Assembly: GCA_045634005.1 (NCBI GenBank)
Contig: JAZQZL010000068.1
Location: forward strand, 1-33,368
DNA: 33,368 bases
Origin: Flemingiibacterium sp045634005
GTDB taxonomy: Bacteria; Bacillota; Clostridia; Oscillospirales; CAG-272
Direction of reading: 5' to 3'
The notes below the pieces were generated by a model that searched no databases, had not been told where the DNA came from, and saw only the letters and a list, made by a program, of their open reading frames with translations. Below are positions 15,413 through 23,072 of the stretch, in pieces (position 1 is the stretch's first letter; each line of letters begins with the position of its first letter). The position numbers and the translations under genes are program-made.

Positions 15413-15450
15413 ATTTGCACATTGAAAATTGCAAATAGATATTCTATAAT
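15413..15450. promoter_or_regulatory. Promoter of the GH109-like gene with an overlapping palindrome
   Basis: TTGAAA (15422-15427), 17 bp, TATAAT (15445-15450) on the plus strand. An inverted repeat ATTTGCA (15413-15419) N10 TGCAAAT (15430-15436) straddles the -35 and also lies just upstream of the divergent araC-type -10. This is a good candidate operator. Confidence 0.7.
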
Positions 15451-15515
15451 AATCTTACCACAACATTTGTAAAATGTCAACCGGAGTTTACCAATCAAAT
15501 TCGGAGGAATATACT

Positions 15516-16796
15516 ATGATACAGAGAGAAAAGAAGGACAAGGTACGAATCGGCTATATCGGATGCGGAAGACGCGGCTGCTACGTGCTGGAGCATAGCC
15601 TGTGCGATATGAAGGACATTGAAATAGTATGGCTGTGCGACACCCGCGAGAAGCAGCTCGCCGAAGCTCTCAAGCTTTTCAGCGATAAGGGGCTCGCCGC
15701 TCCCAAAACCACATCAGATTATCATGAGGTGCTTGCGGACGCAAGCGTTGACGCTATCTTCGTTATGACACCGTGGTGCGGCCGTGCCGCGATCGCGATC
15801 GAGGCGATGAACGCAGGCAAATACACCGCGATCGAGGTTGGCGGAGCGTACGACCTGTCCGAATGCTACGCGCTTGTTGACACATACGAGCGTACCGGCT
15901 CGCCGCTTATGATGCTCGAAAACTGCTGCTACGGCAGACGCGAGATGATGGCGCTCAAAATGGTAAAGGAAGGGCTTTTCGGCGAGGTCGTACACTGCGA
16001 CGGCGCTTACGCCCACCATCTGCCCTCATGCGACCTCGTTGTCGTAAAGGACGGCGTTGAGGACACCGAGCACTACAGACAGTATGAATACGCCGCACGC
16101 AACTGCGAGCAGTACCCGACGCACGAGCTTGGACCGATATCCAAGGTGCTCGGCATCAACCGCGGCAACAGAATGATGAAGCTTTCCTCGTTCGCGAGCA
16201 AGAGCTGTGCTCTGGGAGCTTATTTCGAGGAGCACGTTTCAAAGGAGCACCCGCTTCAGGGCAAAAAGTTCGCGCAGGGCGATATCATCACTACGGTAAT
16301 CACCTGTGCAGGTGGCGAAACCATTCGCATCACGCTTGACACAACGCTTCCCAGACCTTACTACAGCCGCGCCTTCACCGTGCGCGGTACAAAGGGCTGC
16401 TGCGTCGAAGAAGGCAGCTTCGGCACGTTCTTCCTTGAAGGTATGGCGGAGCCTACCTCGAACAACGAGAAGGAATTTTACGAAAAGCACGACCACCCGC
16501 TTCACGCCGAATATGCAAAGCTCGAGGCGAAGGAAGGACACGGCGGCATAGACTGGCTTGTGTGCAGAGCGTTCGTCGAGAGCGTAAAGGCGGGCGTTGA
16601 CACGCCTATCGACGCATACGACACCGCCGCTTGGATGGCAGTAACACCGCTCTCTGCCGCATCTATCTCAATGGGCGGCGCACCCGTGGAATTCCCCGAC
16701 TTCACCAAGGGCAAGTGGGTAAAGAGAGAAGATCCGCCAAAGACCAAATACTGCCTTGACGAGATAGTTATAAACGACACACCTATAATTCCGTAA
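15516..16796 (+). CDS. Gfo/Idh/MocA-family protein, GH109-like
   Basis: NAD(P)-binding Rossmann protein of 426 residues. The dinucleotide loop is GYIGCGRRG (13-21). MMLENCCYGRREMMALKMV (132-150) and the YPTH motif at 200-203 followed by ELGPISKVLGINRG resemble GH109 alpha-N-acetylgalactosaminidases, which use NAD in an oxidation-elimination mechanism and have a YPTH motif. A plain sugar dehydrogenase cannot be excluded. No signal peptide, so it is cytoplasmic. I start at the ATG at 15516, which has GGAGGA upstream; an earlier in-frame ATG at 15474 lacks one. It is divergent from an AraC regulator and ends at a strong terminator. The neighbouring NahK-like and GH20-like genes support amino-sugar metabolism. 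Confidence 0.82.
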   Translation: MIQREKKDKVRIGYIGCGRRGCYVLEHSLCDMKDIEIVWLCDTREKQLAEALKLFSDKGLAAPKTTSDYHEVLADASVDAIFVMTPWCGRAAIAIEAMNAGKYTAIEVGGAYDLSECYALVDTYERTGSPLMMLENCCYGRREMMALKMVKEGLFGEVVHCDGAYAHHLPSCDLVVVKDGVEDTEHYRQYEYAARNCEQYPTHELGPISKVLGINRGNRMMKLSSFASKSCALGAYFEEHVSKEHPLQGKKFAQGDIITTVITCAGGETIRITLDTTLPRPYYSRAFTVRGTKGCCVEEGSFGTFFLEGMAEPTSNNEKEFYEKHDHPLHAEYAKLEAKEGHGGIDWLVCRAFVESVKAGVDTPIDAYDTAAWMAVTPLSAASISMGGAPVEFPDFTKGKWVKREDPPKTKYCLDEIVINDTPIIP

Positions 16797-16797
16797 C

Positions 16798-16834
16798 AAA
16801 AAGCCTTCGGCAATATGCGCCGAAGGCTTTTTTT
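16798..16834. terminator. Strong terminator after the GH109-like gene
   Basis: AAAAAGCCTTCGGC (16798-16811) pairs with GCCGAAGGCTTTTT (from 16819) through a 7-nt loop, followed by a T run. A-rich on the left, so it can also act on the opposite strand for the GH20-like gene. Confidence 0.92.
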
Positions 16835-16843
16835 GCGTCTTAT

Positions 16844-16900
16844 TTTACAGCACGATCTATACGTTTCGAATTCGCCGTTATAGAATATATCCTCGAGCTC
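16844..16900 (-). repeat. Direct repeat copy A downstream of the GH20-like gene
   Basis: 57 bp matching copy B (18397-18453) at 51 of 57 positions in the same orientation. On the minus strand it reads ELEDIFYNGEFETYRSCCK in one frame, but a TGA lies five codons upstream and no stop follows the tail. It looks like the end of a decayed gene copy. Confidence 0.7.
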
Positions 16901-16997
16901 TGCCCCAAAGCATCAGCCGCTGCGTCGGTTTTCATCGGCAGATTTTCCGTAGCGCTTCTTTGCGAACGCTTTGTCGCATTTATTTTAAGTGGGCGTA

Positions 16998-18380
16998 TCA
17001 GTCGTTGAGCTCTCCAAGCTGATGTGCGGTAAAGCCGCACTCGGTATATCCTCTGCCATTCCCGGCAATCTTTCGGATAAGCGTTGCTGCAACGAGCTTC
17101 TCGTGAGTGTATTCGGCCCACGACGGAGTCGGAAGCCCAAAGTTTTTTGCCGCTGTGTAGAATGACTGCATCTGCGCCGACAGCATATGCCACGTTGTTT
17201 CCATAACACCGTACAGGCTGTTTTTTGTCGCTGTATCCACGCAGGTTTTGATGTTTGTTTCCTTGAAGAAAGGACAGATGAGCGTTTTGTATCCTTTTCC
17301 TTTGAGGAAACGCGCGCTCTTTATCTCCCCCTCATAGATATCGTACTGCCAGTCGGCAAGTACCGTTTCGGGGGCGAGCTTGCTACGGAGTATATCCGCT
17401 TGTTCGGGTGTTATACCGGTTGAGCAGGAGTATTTTTCGCCAACACAGCCGACCTCGGTGGCAGAGGTTATCATATCCGCCCAGATAATAGGTGTTCTTC
17501 CCTCTGCAACTGCTTGTGCCGTTATCTTGCCGAGATAATCGGCGATCTCTTCTTTGCTTACAAAGTCGCCGTTATAAATGTACGCTTCGTCGCATCCGAG
17601 ATGCACAAATTCGCCGTCTCCGAAAAGCCCGTAAAGCTCTTTACGAACGCTCTCAAGAAGCTTTTCTGATGCTTCTGAGCGTATATCCCAAGCCCAACCG
17701 TCGGGCGTAAAGAGATATGACAGCGCGAGGTTCTGGTCGAGCGTAACGTGCTTGCCGTTTTTTACGCGGCATTGGCTTGCGTGACCGAAATGGTTGAACA
17801 TCGGAATCGGCTCCATACCCATTTCGCGCATTTCGCGGACAAGCTCTGCCACCTGCGCCTTTTCGTATGCGAACGGCCACGAAAGCTCTTTGAGGGAGTC
17901 AAATTTCAGCATCCCCCAGAATTCTGTGATGATATGCGTGTACTGAAGCACACCGCAAAGACGGATCATTCGGCGAAGCGAATCAAGCGTCGTTTCGGGG
18001 AACACACAAATGTGCACCATACGTCTTGCGACGGCAAATCTGCCGTGAACCTCACGGCACGGAGCGGCACACGCATCAGGCGACGTCTGCACGATATCGG
18101 AGAGAAACGTCATAAATCCGCGTATCAGTGTCTTTTCGTCGCGTGCGAGAATACCGACGCCGCGCTCGGTCACACAGACCGTGTATTCGTCGCCGTCATC
18201 GAGCGGCGTAAACATAGGCTCGCCGATGAATATTTTGCACTCGTCGATAGGCGAGAAGGTTGCCTCGGAGGTCTTGTATGTGAATCCGCGCCAAAGCGGT
18301 GTCAGTATCTCGCCGATACAGCGCTTGCAGATCGAGATTTCGGTGTTTGCTCTGACGGTAAAGCTTTTTGGGCTACACAT
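16998..18380 (-). CDS. GH20-like beta-N-acetylhexosaminidase
   Basis: Glycoside hydrolase of 460 residues resembling family GH20, which removes terminal GlcNAc or GalNAc by substrate-assisted catalysis. The N-terminal ~110 residues resemble the non-catalytic zincin-like domain. The TIM barrel follows (PIPMFNHFGH at 191-200) with the catalytic Asp-Glu pair D264/E265 in VHLGCDEAY and later WADM and WQYDIY segments. No signal peptide is seen, so the substrate is probably imported. AAAGGAAAAG precedes the ATG at 18378-18380, which overlaps the stop of a small upstream open frame. It is flanked by ~57-bp direct repeats. Exact specificity is unknown. Confidence 0.82.
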   Translation of the reverse strand: MCSPKSFTVRANTEISICKRCIGEILTPLWRGFTYKTSEATFSPIDECKIFIGEPMFTPLDDGDEYTVCVTERGVGILARDEKTLIRGFMTFLSDIVQTSPDACAAPCREVHGRFAVARRMVHICVFPETTLDSLRRMIRLCGVLQYTHIITEFWGMLKFDSLKELSWPFAYEKAQVAELVREMREMGMEPIPMFNHFGHASQCRVKNGKHVTLDQNLALSYLFTPDGWAWDIRSEASEKLLESVRKELYGLFGDGEFVHLGCDEAYIYNGDFVSKEEIADYLGKITAQAVAEGRTPIIWADMITSATEVGCVGEKYSCSTGITPEQADILRSKLAPETVLADWQYDIYEGEIKSARFLKGKGYKTLICPFFKETNIKTCVDTATKNSLYGVMETTWHMLSAQMQSFYTAAKNFGLPTPSWAEYTHEKLVAATLIRKIAGNGRGYTECGFTAHQLGELND

Positions 18381-18633
18381 AATCTTTTCCTTTCTTTTTA
18401 CAGCACGAGCTATACGTTTCGAATGCGTTATTATAGAATATATCCTCAAGCTCCGACTCGGAAAGCCCCGGAACGTCAGCCACCGCGAAGGTTGCGACGA
18501 GTGTTTCGAGTGCGGGCGGTACAATATTGAACGCGTAATCTCTATTCGCAGCGCGTTTGTGCCATAGTGTTATCTCTTTAAAAGGACGGTTCAAATTAAG
18601 GCCTTTCGCCTTGTCAAATATACTATAACACAC
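18373..18633 (-). pseudogene. Remnant of a protein C-terminus upstream of the GH20-like gene
   Basis: An 86-codon open frame ending SCCKKKGKDYV, with the stop overlapping the GH20-like start. The stretch VPGLSESELEDIFYNNAFETY looks like the end of a TIM-barrel amidohydrolase, but no catalytic part exists upstream. The ATG at 18631-18633 lies before the predicted start of transcription (~18615), so the full frame is probably not translated from that promoter. The last part (18397-18453) is repeated downstream of the GH20-like gene. I read it as a decayed fragment; a small real leader protein coupled to the GH20-like gene cannot be excluded. Confidence 0.45.
18397..18453 (-). repeat. Direct repeat copy B upstream of the GH20-like gene
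   Basis: Pairs with copy A at 16844-16900 (51/57 identical). Encodes ELEDIFYNNAFETYSSCCK on the minus strand, in the frame of the fragment at 18373-18633. Most differences between copies change codons but keep the frame open. Confidence 0.7.
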
Positions 18634-18650
18634 ATTCGTTTATATTGCAA
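18622..18650 (-). promoter_or_regulatory. Promoter of the GH20-like gene
   Basis: Minus-strand TTGCAA (18645-18650), 17-bp spacer, TATAGT (18622-18627). The message would carry a ~235-nt leader. The -35 region reads TTGCAATATA, similar to boxes near the nahK-like promoter. Confidence 0.65.
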
Positions 18651-18660
18651 GCCCTTCAAA

Positions 18661-18693
18661 ATATTTTGGGGAGGGTGTCACCCTCCCCGATTT
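18661..18693. terminator. Hairpin downstream of the ymdB-type gene
   Basis: GGGGAGGG (18668-18675) and CCCTCCCC (18681-18688) around a 5-nt loop. On the minus strand the tail is AAAATATTTT rather than a clean U run, so termination may be imperfect; the plus-strand tail is ATTTTATTT. Confidence 0.6.
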
Positions 18694-18696
18694 TAT

Positions 18697-19476
18697 TTAA
18701 AATGCAACTCTCTCAACCGACTTGACTTTACCGCTCGACGTATCAAGCGTGTAAAGCACAGCCTGCGCTTCGGTGGCACCGTCGGCAATCTCAAACTTCA
18801 CGGGAAGCTTTGCGCGAAGCTTCTCGATTATTATATCTGCACGAACGCCGAGCACACCGTCATTAGGACCCGTCATACCAAGATCGGTGACATATCCGCT
18901 GCCGCGCGGCAATATCACAGTATCAGCCGTCGGAACGTGCGTATGCGTGCCGAAGATCACGTTTATTCTGCCGTCAAAGTAACGCGCCATCGCTATCTTT
19001 TCGCTCGTTGCCTCCGCGTGAATATCGAGAGCCGCAAAATCATATCTGCCCTCCTCGCGCGAAAGGATACGTTCGACCGTATCAAACGGGCATGCAAGCG
19101 ACTCGAGATATATCGTGCCGAGCACGTTTATGACAAGCACGCGCCAGCCGTCGATATTTGCTATGGTGTAACCGTTTCCGGGAGTGCCTGCCGGATAGTT
19201 TGCAGGACGGATGACTGTATCCGAGCTTTCGAGATATGCGCGTATCTCGCGCTTTCTGAAGCTGTGATTGCCGCCCGTGAGAACGTCACACCCTGCCGAA
19301 AGAAGTCTGTCTGCACTCTGCGGATCAAGCCCGTTTCCGACTGCTGCGTTTTCCGCGTTGCACACGACCATATTGATTCCGTTTGCCTTGCGGTATGTCC
19401 AAAGCCTTTCGCTTACGTATTTAACTGCCTCCTGACCGACGATATCGCCGATAGCGAGGATCTTAAAATCGTTCAT
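18697..19476 (-). CDS. ymdB: YmdB-family metallophosphoesterase
   Basis: Calcineurin-like phosphoesterase of the YmdB/TIGR00282 family, 259 residues; the Bacillus protein is a 2',3'-cyclic-nucleotide phosphodiesterase affecting RNA turnover and biofilm choice. Family motifs are in order: LAIGDIVGQEA (7-17), VCNAENAAVGNG, GGNHSFRKREI, IDGWRVLVINVLG, LDIHAEATSEK, FGTHTHVPTAD and TDLGMTGPNDGVLG near the C-terminus, together giving the di-metal site. GGAGG lies just before the ATG. It follows rarA by 18 bp and so belongs to the recG-rarA-ymdB run. In many clostridia it instead follows rny, which is not seen here. Confidence 0.9.
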   Translation of the reverse strand: MNDFKILAIGDIVGQEAVKYVSERLWTYRKANGINMVVCNAENAAVGNGLDPQSADRLLSAGCDVLTGGNHSFRKREIRAYLESSDTVIRPANYPAGTPGNGYTIANIDGWRVLVINVLGTIYLESLACPFDTVERILSREEGRYDFAALDIHAEATSEKIAMARYFDGRINVIFGTHTHVPTADTVILPRGSGYVTDLGMTGPNDGVLGVRADIIIEKLRAKLPVKFEIADGATEAQAVLYTLDTSSGKVKSVERVAF

Positions 19477-19494
19477 TATGCCTCCGAATTAGGT

Positions 19495-20727
19495 TTACTG
19501 CTTCTTTATCTTGTCCCAATATGCTTTTGCCGCCTGCTCGGTCTTGTTGTCGCCGTACTCGTAAAAGTGAGCGTTTTTGATCTCGTCGGGCAAATACTGC
19601 TGTGCCACGTAGTGATCGGGATAAGCGTGCGGATACTTATAGCCCTTAAAGAGGGGGCTTCTCAAATGCTCGGGAACGTTCTGTCCCTTACCCTGACCGA
19701 TAGCATCGCTCGCCTTTGCGAGCGCCTCATACGCGCTGTTCGATTTCGGCGCAGTTGCGAGCATCACCGCCGCATTGACGAGCGGTATGCGCGCCTCGGG
19801 AAGTCCAAGCTCACGCGCACTTTCCACAGCCGCGCGTGTGAACACCGCCGCCATAGGATACGCAAGTCCTATATCCTCGTTTGCGATGACCTGAAGTCTG
19901 CGGCAAGCAGATATCAAATCGCCGCCCTCAAGTAGCTTCGCAAGGTAAAACACCGTTGCGTCGGGATCGGAGCCGCGTATAGATTTTTGTAAGCACGACA
20001 AAAGGTCGTAGTGCACGTCGCCCGACTTATCAAACGAACCGAGCACCTTCGGCGTAAAGCTGTCGATAAGCTCGACGGTTATTATACCGTCGCCGGATGC
20101 CGCAAGATAAAACGCGTTTTCGAGAAGGCCAAGGCTTCTGCGAACGTCGCCTGCGCCCGAATTGGCGAGTGCCTCGAGCGCGCCGTCGCCGAACGCGACC
20201 GCCACATTTTCGCTCTCGTTAAGCGAGGCGAGGGCATTCTGAAGCGCCTTTGCGATCTCACCGTTCGTGACCGCCTTGAATTCAAACACGGCAGAACGGG
20301 AAATTATCGCGTTATAAACGTAAAAATACGGATTTTCCGTAGTCGAAGCGATAAGCGTGATACGGCCGTCCTCGATATATTCGAGAAGCGACTGCTGCTG
20401 TTTTTTGTTGAAGTACTGTATCTCATCGAGATAGAGCAAAATTCCGCTGCCACCGTATATCGTATCGGTTTCGTCGATAACCGCCTTAACGTCGGCGATG
20501 CTCGCCGTCGTCGCATTGAGGCGGCGAAGCGTCATTCCGGACGCATTTGCGACGATATTCGCCGCGGTGGTCTTTCCGGTGCCGGGCGGTCCGAAGAATA
20601 TCATATTCGTGATATGCCCCGACTCGACCATACGTCGGAGCACACCGTTTTTTCCGACGAGATGCTCCTGTCCGACCATACTGTCGAAGCTTACAGGGCG
20701 CACCTTATCGGCAAGCGGTCGTGCCAT
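19495..20727 (-). CDS. rarA: Replication-associated recombination protein RarA (MgsA)
   Basis: AAA+ ATPase related to clamp loaders that acts at stalled replication forks. The product is 410 residues, slightly shorter than the ~440 usual. It begins MARPLADKVRPVSFDSMVGQEHLVG; Walker A is GPPGTGKT (46-53); Walker B is LYLDEIQYFNKKQQ, with Q in place of the more common H after DEI. The C-terminal tetramerisation region includes SDAIGQGKGQNVPEHLR and KGYKYPHAYPDHYVAQQYLP, both highly typical. AGAGGA precedes the ATG. It starts 25 bp after the recG stop and is followed by the ymdB-type gene, all in one transcription direction. Confidence 0.95.
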   Translation of the reverse strand: MARPLADKVRPVSFDSMVGQEHLVGKNGVLRRMVESGHITNMIFFGPPGTGKTTAANIVANASGMTLRRLNATTASIADVKAVIDETDTIYGGSGILLYLDEIQYFNKKQQQSLLEYIEDGRITLIASTTENPYFYVYNAIISRSAVFEFKAVTNGEIAKALQNALASLNESENVAVAFGDGALEALANSGAGDVRRSLGLLENAFYLAASGDGIITVELIDSFTPKVLGSFDKSGDVHYDLLSCLQKSIRGSDPDATVFYLAKLLEGGDLISACRRLQVIANEDIGLAYPMAAVFTRAAVESARELGLPEARIPLVNAAVMLATAPKSNSAYEALAKASDAIGQGKGQNVPEHLRSPLFKGYKYPHAYPDHYVAQQYLPDEIKNAHFYEYGDNKTEQAAKAYWDKIKKQ

Positions 20728-20752
20728 ACTTTCGTCCTCTTTCTATCGTAGT

Positions 20753-22813
20753 TTACTGTTTGCGCTTTTGTTTTTCTCTGTGCGCAGCATTTACTGCCGC
20801 GTCGAAAAGCTCCATATCTTCGCAAAGATTAGCAATTCTGAAGCGAAGCTCGCCGTGCTGACGTATGTCCTCCCCGTTTCCGAAGAAATCGCCCGGTCCG
20901 CGCTCGCCAAGATCAAATTCGGCTATCTTGAAGCCGTCGTAGGTGTTTTTCATAACGTCGAGTCTGTCGCGTGCACTGCTTCCCGCCCTCACATCGGAAA
21001 CAAGCACACAGTACGACTTCGCAGAGCCGCGTCCGACGCGTCCGCGCAGCTGATGAAGCTGTGACAGACCGAAGCGCTCCGCGTTTTCGACTATCATAAG
21101 CGTAGCGTTCGGCACGTTTACACCTACCTCGATTACCGTTGTCGACACAAGCACGTCAAGCTCGCCCGCGGCGAATTTCTGCATTACCGTATCCTTTTCA
21201 TTAGGCTTCATTTTGCCGTGCACGCATTCGATGTTAAGCTCGGGCAAATCCTCGCGAAGCCTCTCTGCCCACGTTGTTGCCGCCTTCGGCTGATTCTTCG
21301 GGCGCATAACCTCTTCTATGTCGTATTCGAAATCGAAGAGGCGAATATCCTCTTGCGTAAGCTCGCCAAGCTCGACCTCTTCGACCGACGGGCAGACGAT
21401 GTACGTCTGATGCCCTTCTGCCTTTTGTTTTCTTATAAATCCGTTGAGCCGCTCGCGGTAGCTCTCATCAACCGTGAAGGTTTCTACGCGCTGACGTCCG
21501 GGCGGCATCTCGTTAAGTGCCGACATATCAAGGTCGCCGTAAAAAAACATCGCAAGCGTACGCGGAATAGGCGTTGCGCTCATCGTAAGCTGGTGGCAGG
21601 TGTCACCGCCGCCCTTCAAAAGAAGAGCCTCTCGCTGACCGACGCCAAAACGGTGCTGCTCGTCGCATATAACGAGTCCGAGACGGTTAAATTCAACTCC
21701 GTCGCCGATAAGCGCGTGTGTGCCTATAAGCACTCCGGTGGATCCGTCGGACAGCGACGCGAGTATCTCTCGGCGCGCCTTACCCTTGACCGAGCCTGTG
21801 AGAAGTGCTGTTTTTATATTAAGCCTGCCGAGAAGTCCCGACAGCTCGGAATAATGCTGATTTGCGAGTATTTCCGTCGGCGCCATAATTGCGCACTGAT
21901 ACCCGTTTTGGACAGCGATGTACGCCGCCGCTGCCGCCACAACCGTCTTTCCGCTTCCGACGTCGCCCGAAACAAGTCTGCGCATAGGCACGCCAGATGC
22001 GAGATCTGCGGCAATATCAGATACGGCGCGCATCTGTGCGCCCGTGAGCGAATACGGAAGATTTGCGGTAAGCGGTGCGATATCTCCAACCGTCATCTGC
22101 GGCGCGGTCTGCTTCTTCTCACGCGCCTCGCCGGAGCCGAGCGCAAAGCGGTAAAGCTCCTCGAAAATGAGTCGGCGCTTTGCTATCTCGAGCGCCTTGA
22201 AATCGGGCGGATTATGGATAAACCGAAGCGCCGTACCGATAGCGCAGAGGTCATTATCCTCGCGCACTTCATCGGGTAATACGTCGGGCATAGTGTCGCC
22301 AAGCTCATCGAGTGCCGTCACCACAAGCTTTGCAAGCATTTTGTGTGTAACGCCCGAGGTGAGCGGATACAGCGCGACAAGAGGCGGAAGCTCTCTGCCC
22401 TCAATTATCGGCTCGACCGTCGGCGACGAGAGGATATTCTTCCCCCTCTCGCGCGAAAGCTTGCCGAAAAAGCGGTACTCGCCGCCCTTTACGACCGTAT
22501 CTTTTATGTACGGCTGATTGAAAAAGGTTATCTCCGCGCTCCCCGATTCGTCGAATGCGCGAAGCTTCGATATAGTCATGCCGCGTCGGAGCGTTGCGTT
22601 GTGGACGTCCGTCGCCGCCGTTAGGATAAAAGAGGCGGTTTCGCCAGGCTCTGCCTTGGCAAGCGCCTTTACGTTACCGCGGAACTCATATCCGCGCGGA
22701 AAATGATAAAGGAGCTCTCCAACGTTTGTGATTCCAAGCTTGGCAAGCGCCTTTGCGCGTGCCTCGCCCACACCGCGCATATACTGTATGTTCGTGTCAA
22801 ACGTAAGCGGCAT
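20753..22813 (-). CDS. recG: ATP-dependent DNA helicase RecG
   Basis: Fork-reversal and branch-migration helicase of 686 residues (normal length). The N-terminal wedge domain carries the OB-fold (residues ~55-150, FFGKLSRERGKNILSSPTVEP). Helicase motif I is GDVGSGKT (283-290), motif II DEQH (384-387) in ICDEQHRFGVGQREAL, motif III MSATPIPRTLA, and motif VI QLRGRVGRGSAKSYC. The C-terminal DLGERGPGDFFG region is also characteristic. AAAGGAG lies 7 bases before the ATG. It heads the recG-rarA-ymdB run; upstream lies a 259-bp non-coding stretch with a repeat-like element. Confidence 0.97.
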   Translation of the reverse strand: MPLTFDTNIQYMRGVGEARAKALAKLGITNVGELLYHFPRGYEFRGNVKALAKAEPGETASFILTAATDVHNATLRRGMTISKLRAFDESGSAEITFFNQPYIKDTVVKGGEYRFFGKLSRERGKNILSSPTVEPIIEGRELPPLVALYPLTSGVTHKMLAKLVVTALDELGDTMPDVLPDEVREDNDLCAIGTALRFIHNPPDFKALEIAKRRLIFEELYRFALGSGEAREKKQTAPQMTVGDIAPLTANLPYSLTGAQMRAVSDIAADLASGVPMRRLVSGDVGSGKTVVAAAAAYIAVQNGYQCAIMAPTEILANQHYSELSGLLGRLNIKTALLTGSVKGKARREILASLSDGSTGVLIGTHALIGDGVEFNRLGLVICDEQHRFGVGQREALLLKGGGDTCHQLTMSATPIPRTLAMFFYGDLDMSALNEMPPGRQRVETFTVDESYRERLNGFIRKQKAEGHQTYIVCPSVEEVELGELTQEDIRLFDFEYDIEEVMRPKNQPKAATTWAERLREDLPELNIECVHGKMKPNEKDTVMQKFAAGELDVLVSTTVIEVGVNVPNATLMIVENAERFGLSQLHQLRGRVGRGSAKSYCVLVSDVRAGSSARDRLDVMKNTYDGFKIAEFDLGERGPGDFFGNGEDIRQHGELRFRIANLCEDMELFDAAVNAAHREKQKRKQ

Positions 22814-22840
22814 CGTCGGTGGCTCCTTTCAGTGTTTGGT

Positions 22841-23053
22841 AAGAAGAAACGCGGCTTTCTTGAAAGAAAGCCTGGCAAAGAACTTTAAATTGGCTTCGCC
22901 TTTACACCTTGTCAGCGAAGGTGGGGACACGGGTGTCGCCGAGGTCCCCAACTGGTGGGGGCGCGGACTACGGTTAGCCAAGCCCTCTGTTAGCGAATGC
23001 GTTGAGTGAAAGTTTTTGCTGAGCTTTTTTCAAAAAGCGACCGTAACTTTCTT
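22841..23053. repeat. MITE-like non-coding element with inverted ends
   Basis: A ~213-bp stretch between recG and the yitT-type gene whose ends are imperfect inverted repeats: the complement of 22841-22886 aligns with 23009-23053 (both begin AAAGTT and contain a TTTC-AA-AAAGC core). Each end holds its own palindrome: GGCTTTCTT-GA-AAGAAAGCC (22853-22872) and GCTTTTT-TC-AAAAAGC (23023-23038). The middle forms further hairpins: GGGGAC (22923-22928) / GTCCCC (22944-22949) and GACAC-GG-GTGTC (22926-22937). No coding potential is seen. It may also terminate the yitT transcript. Confidence 0.55.
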
Positions 23054-23072
23054 GCGCAACCTTCCGCCAAAA

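Noticed and set aside
15474..15515. Upstream ATG for the GH109-like gene
   Set aside because: It has no ribosome binding site and lies close to the predicted transcription start, whereas GGAGGA precedes the ATG at 15516.
21218..22279. 353-codon open frame opposite recG
   Set aside because: Composition is that of a reverse-strand shadow; recG motifs on the minus strand account for the region.
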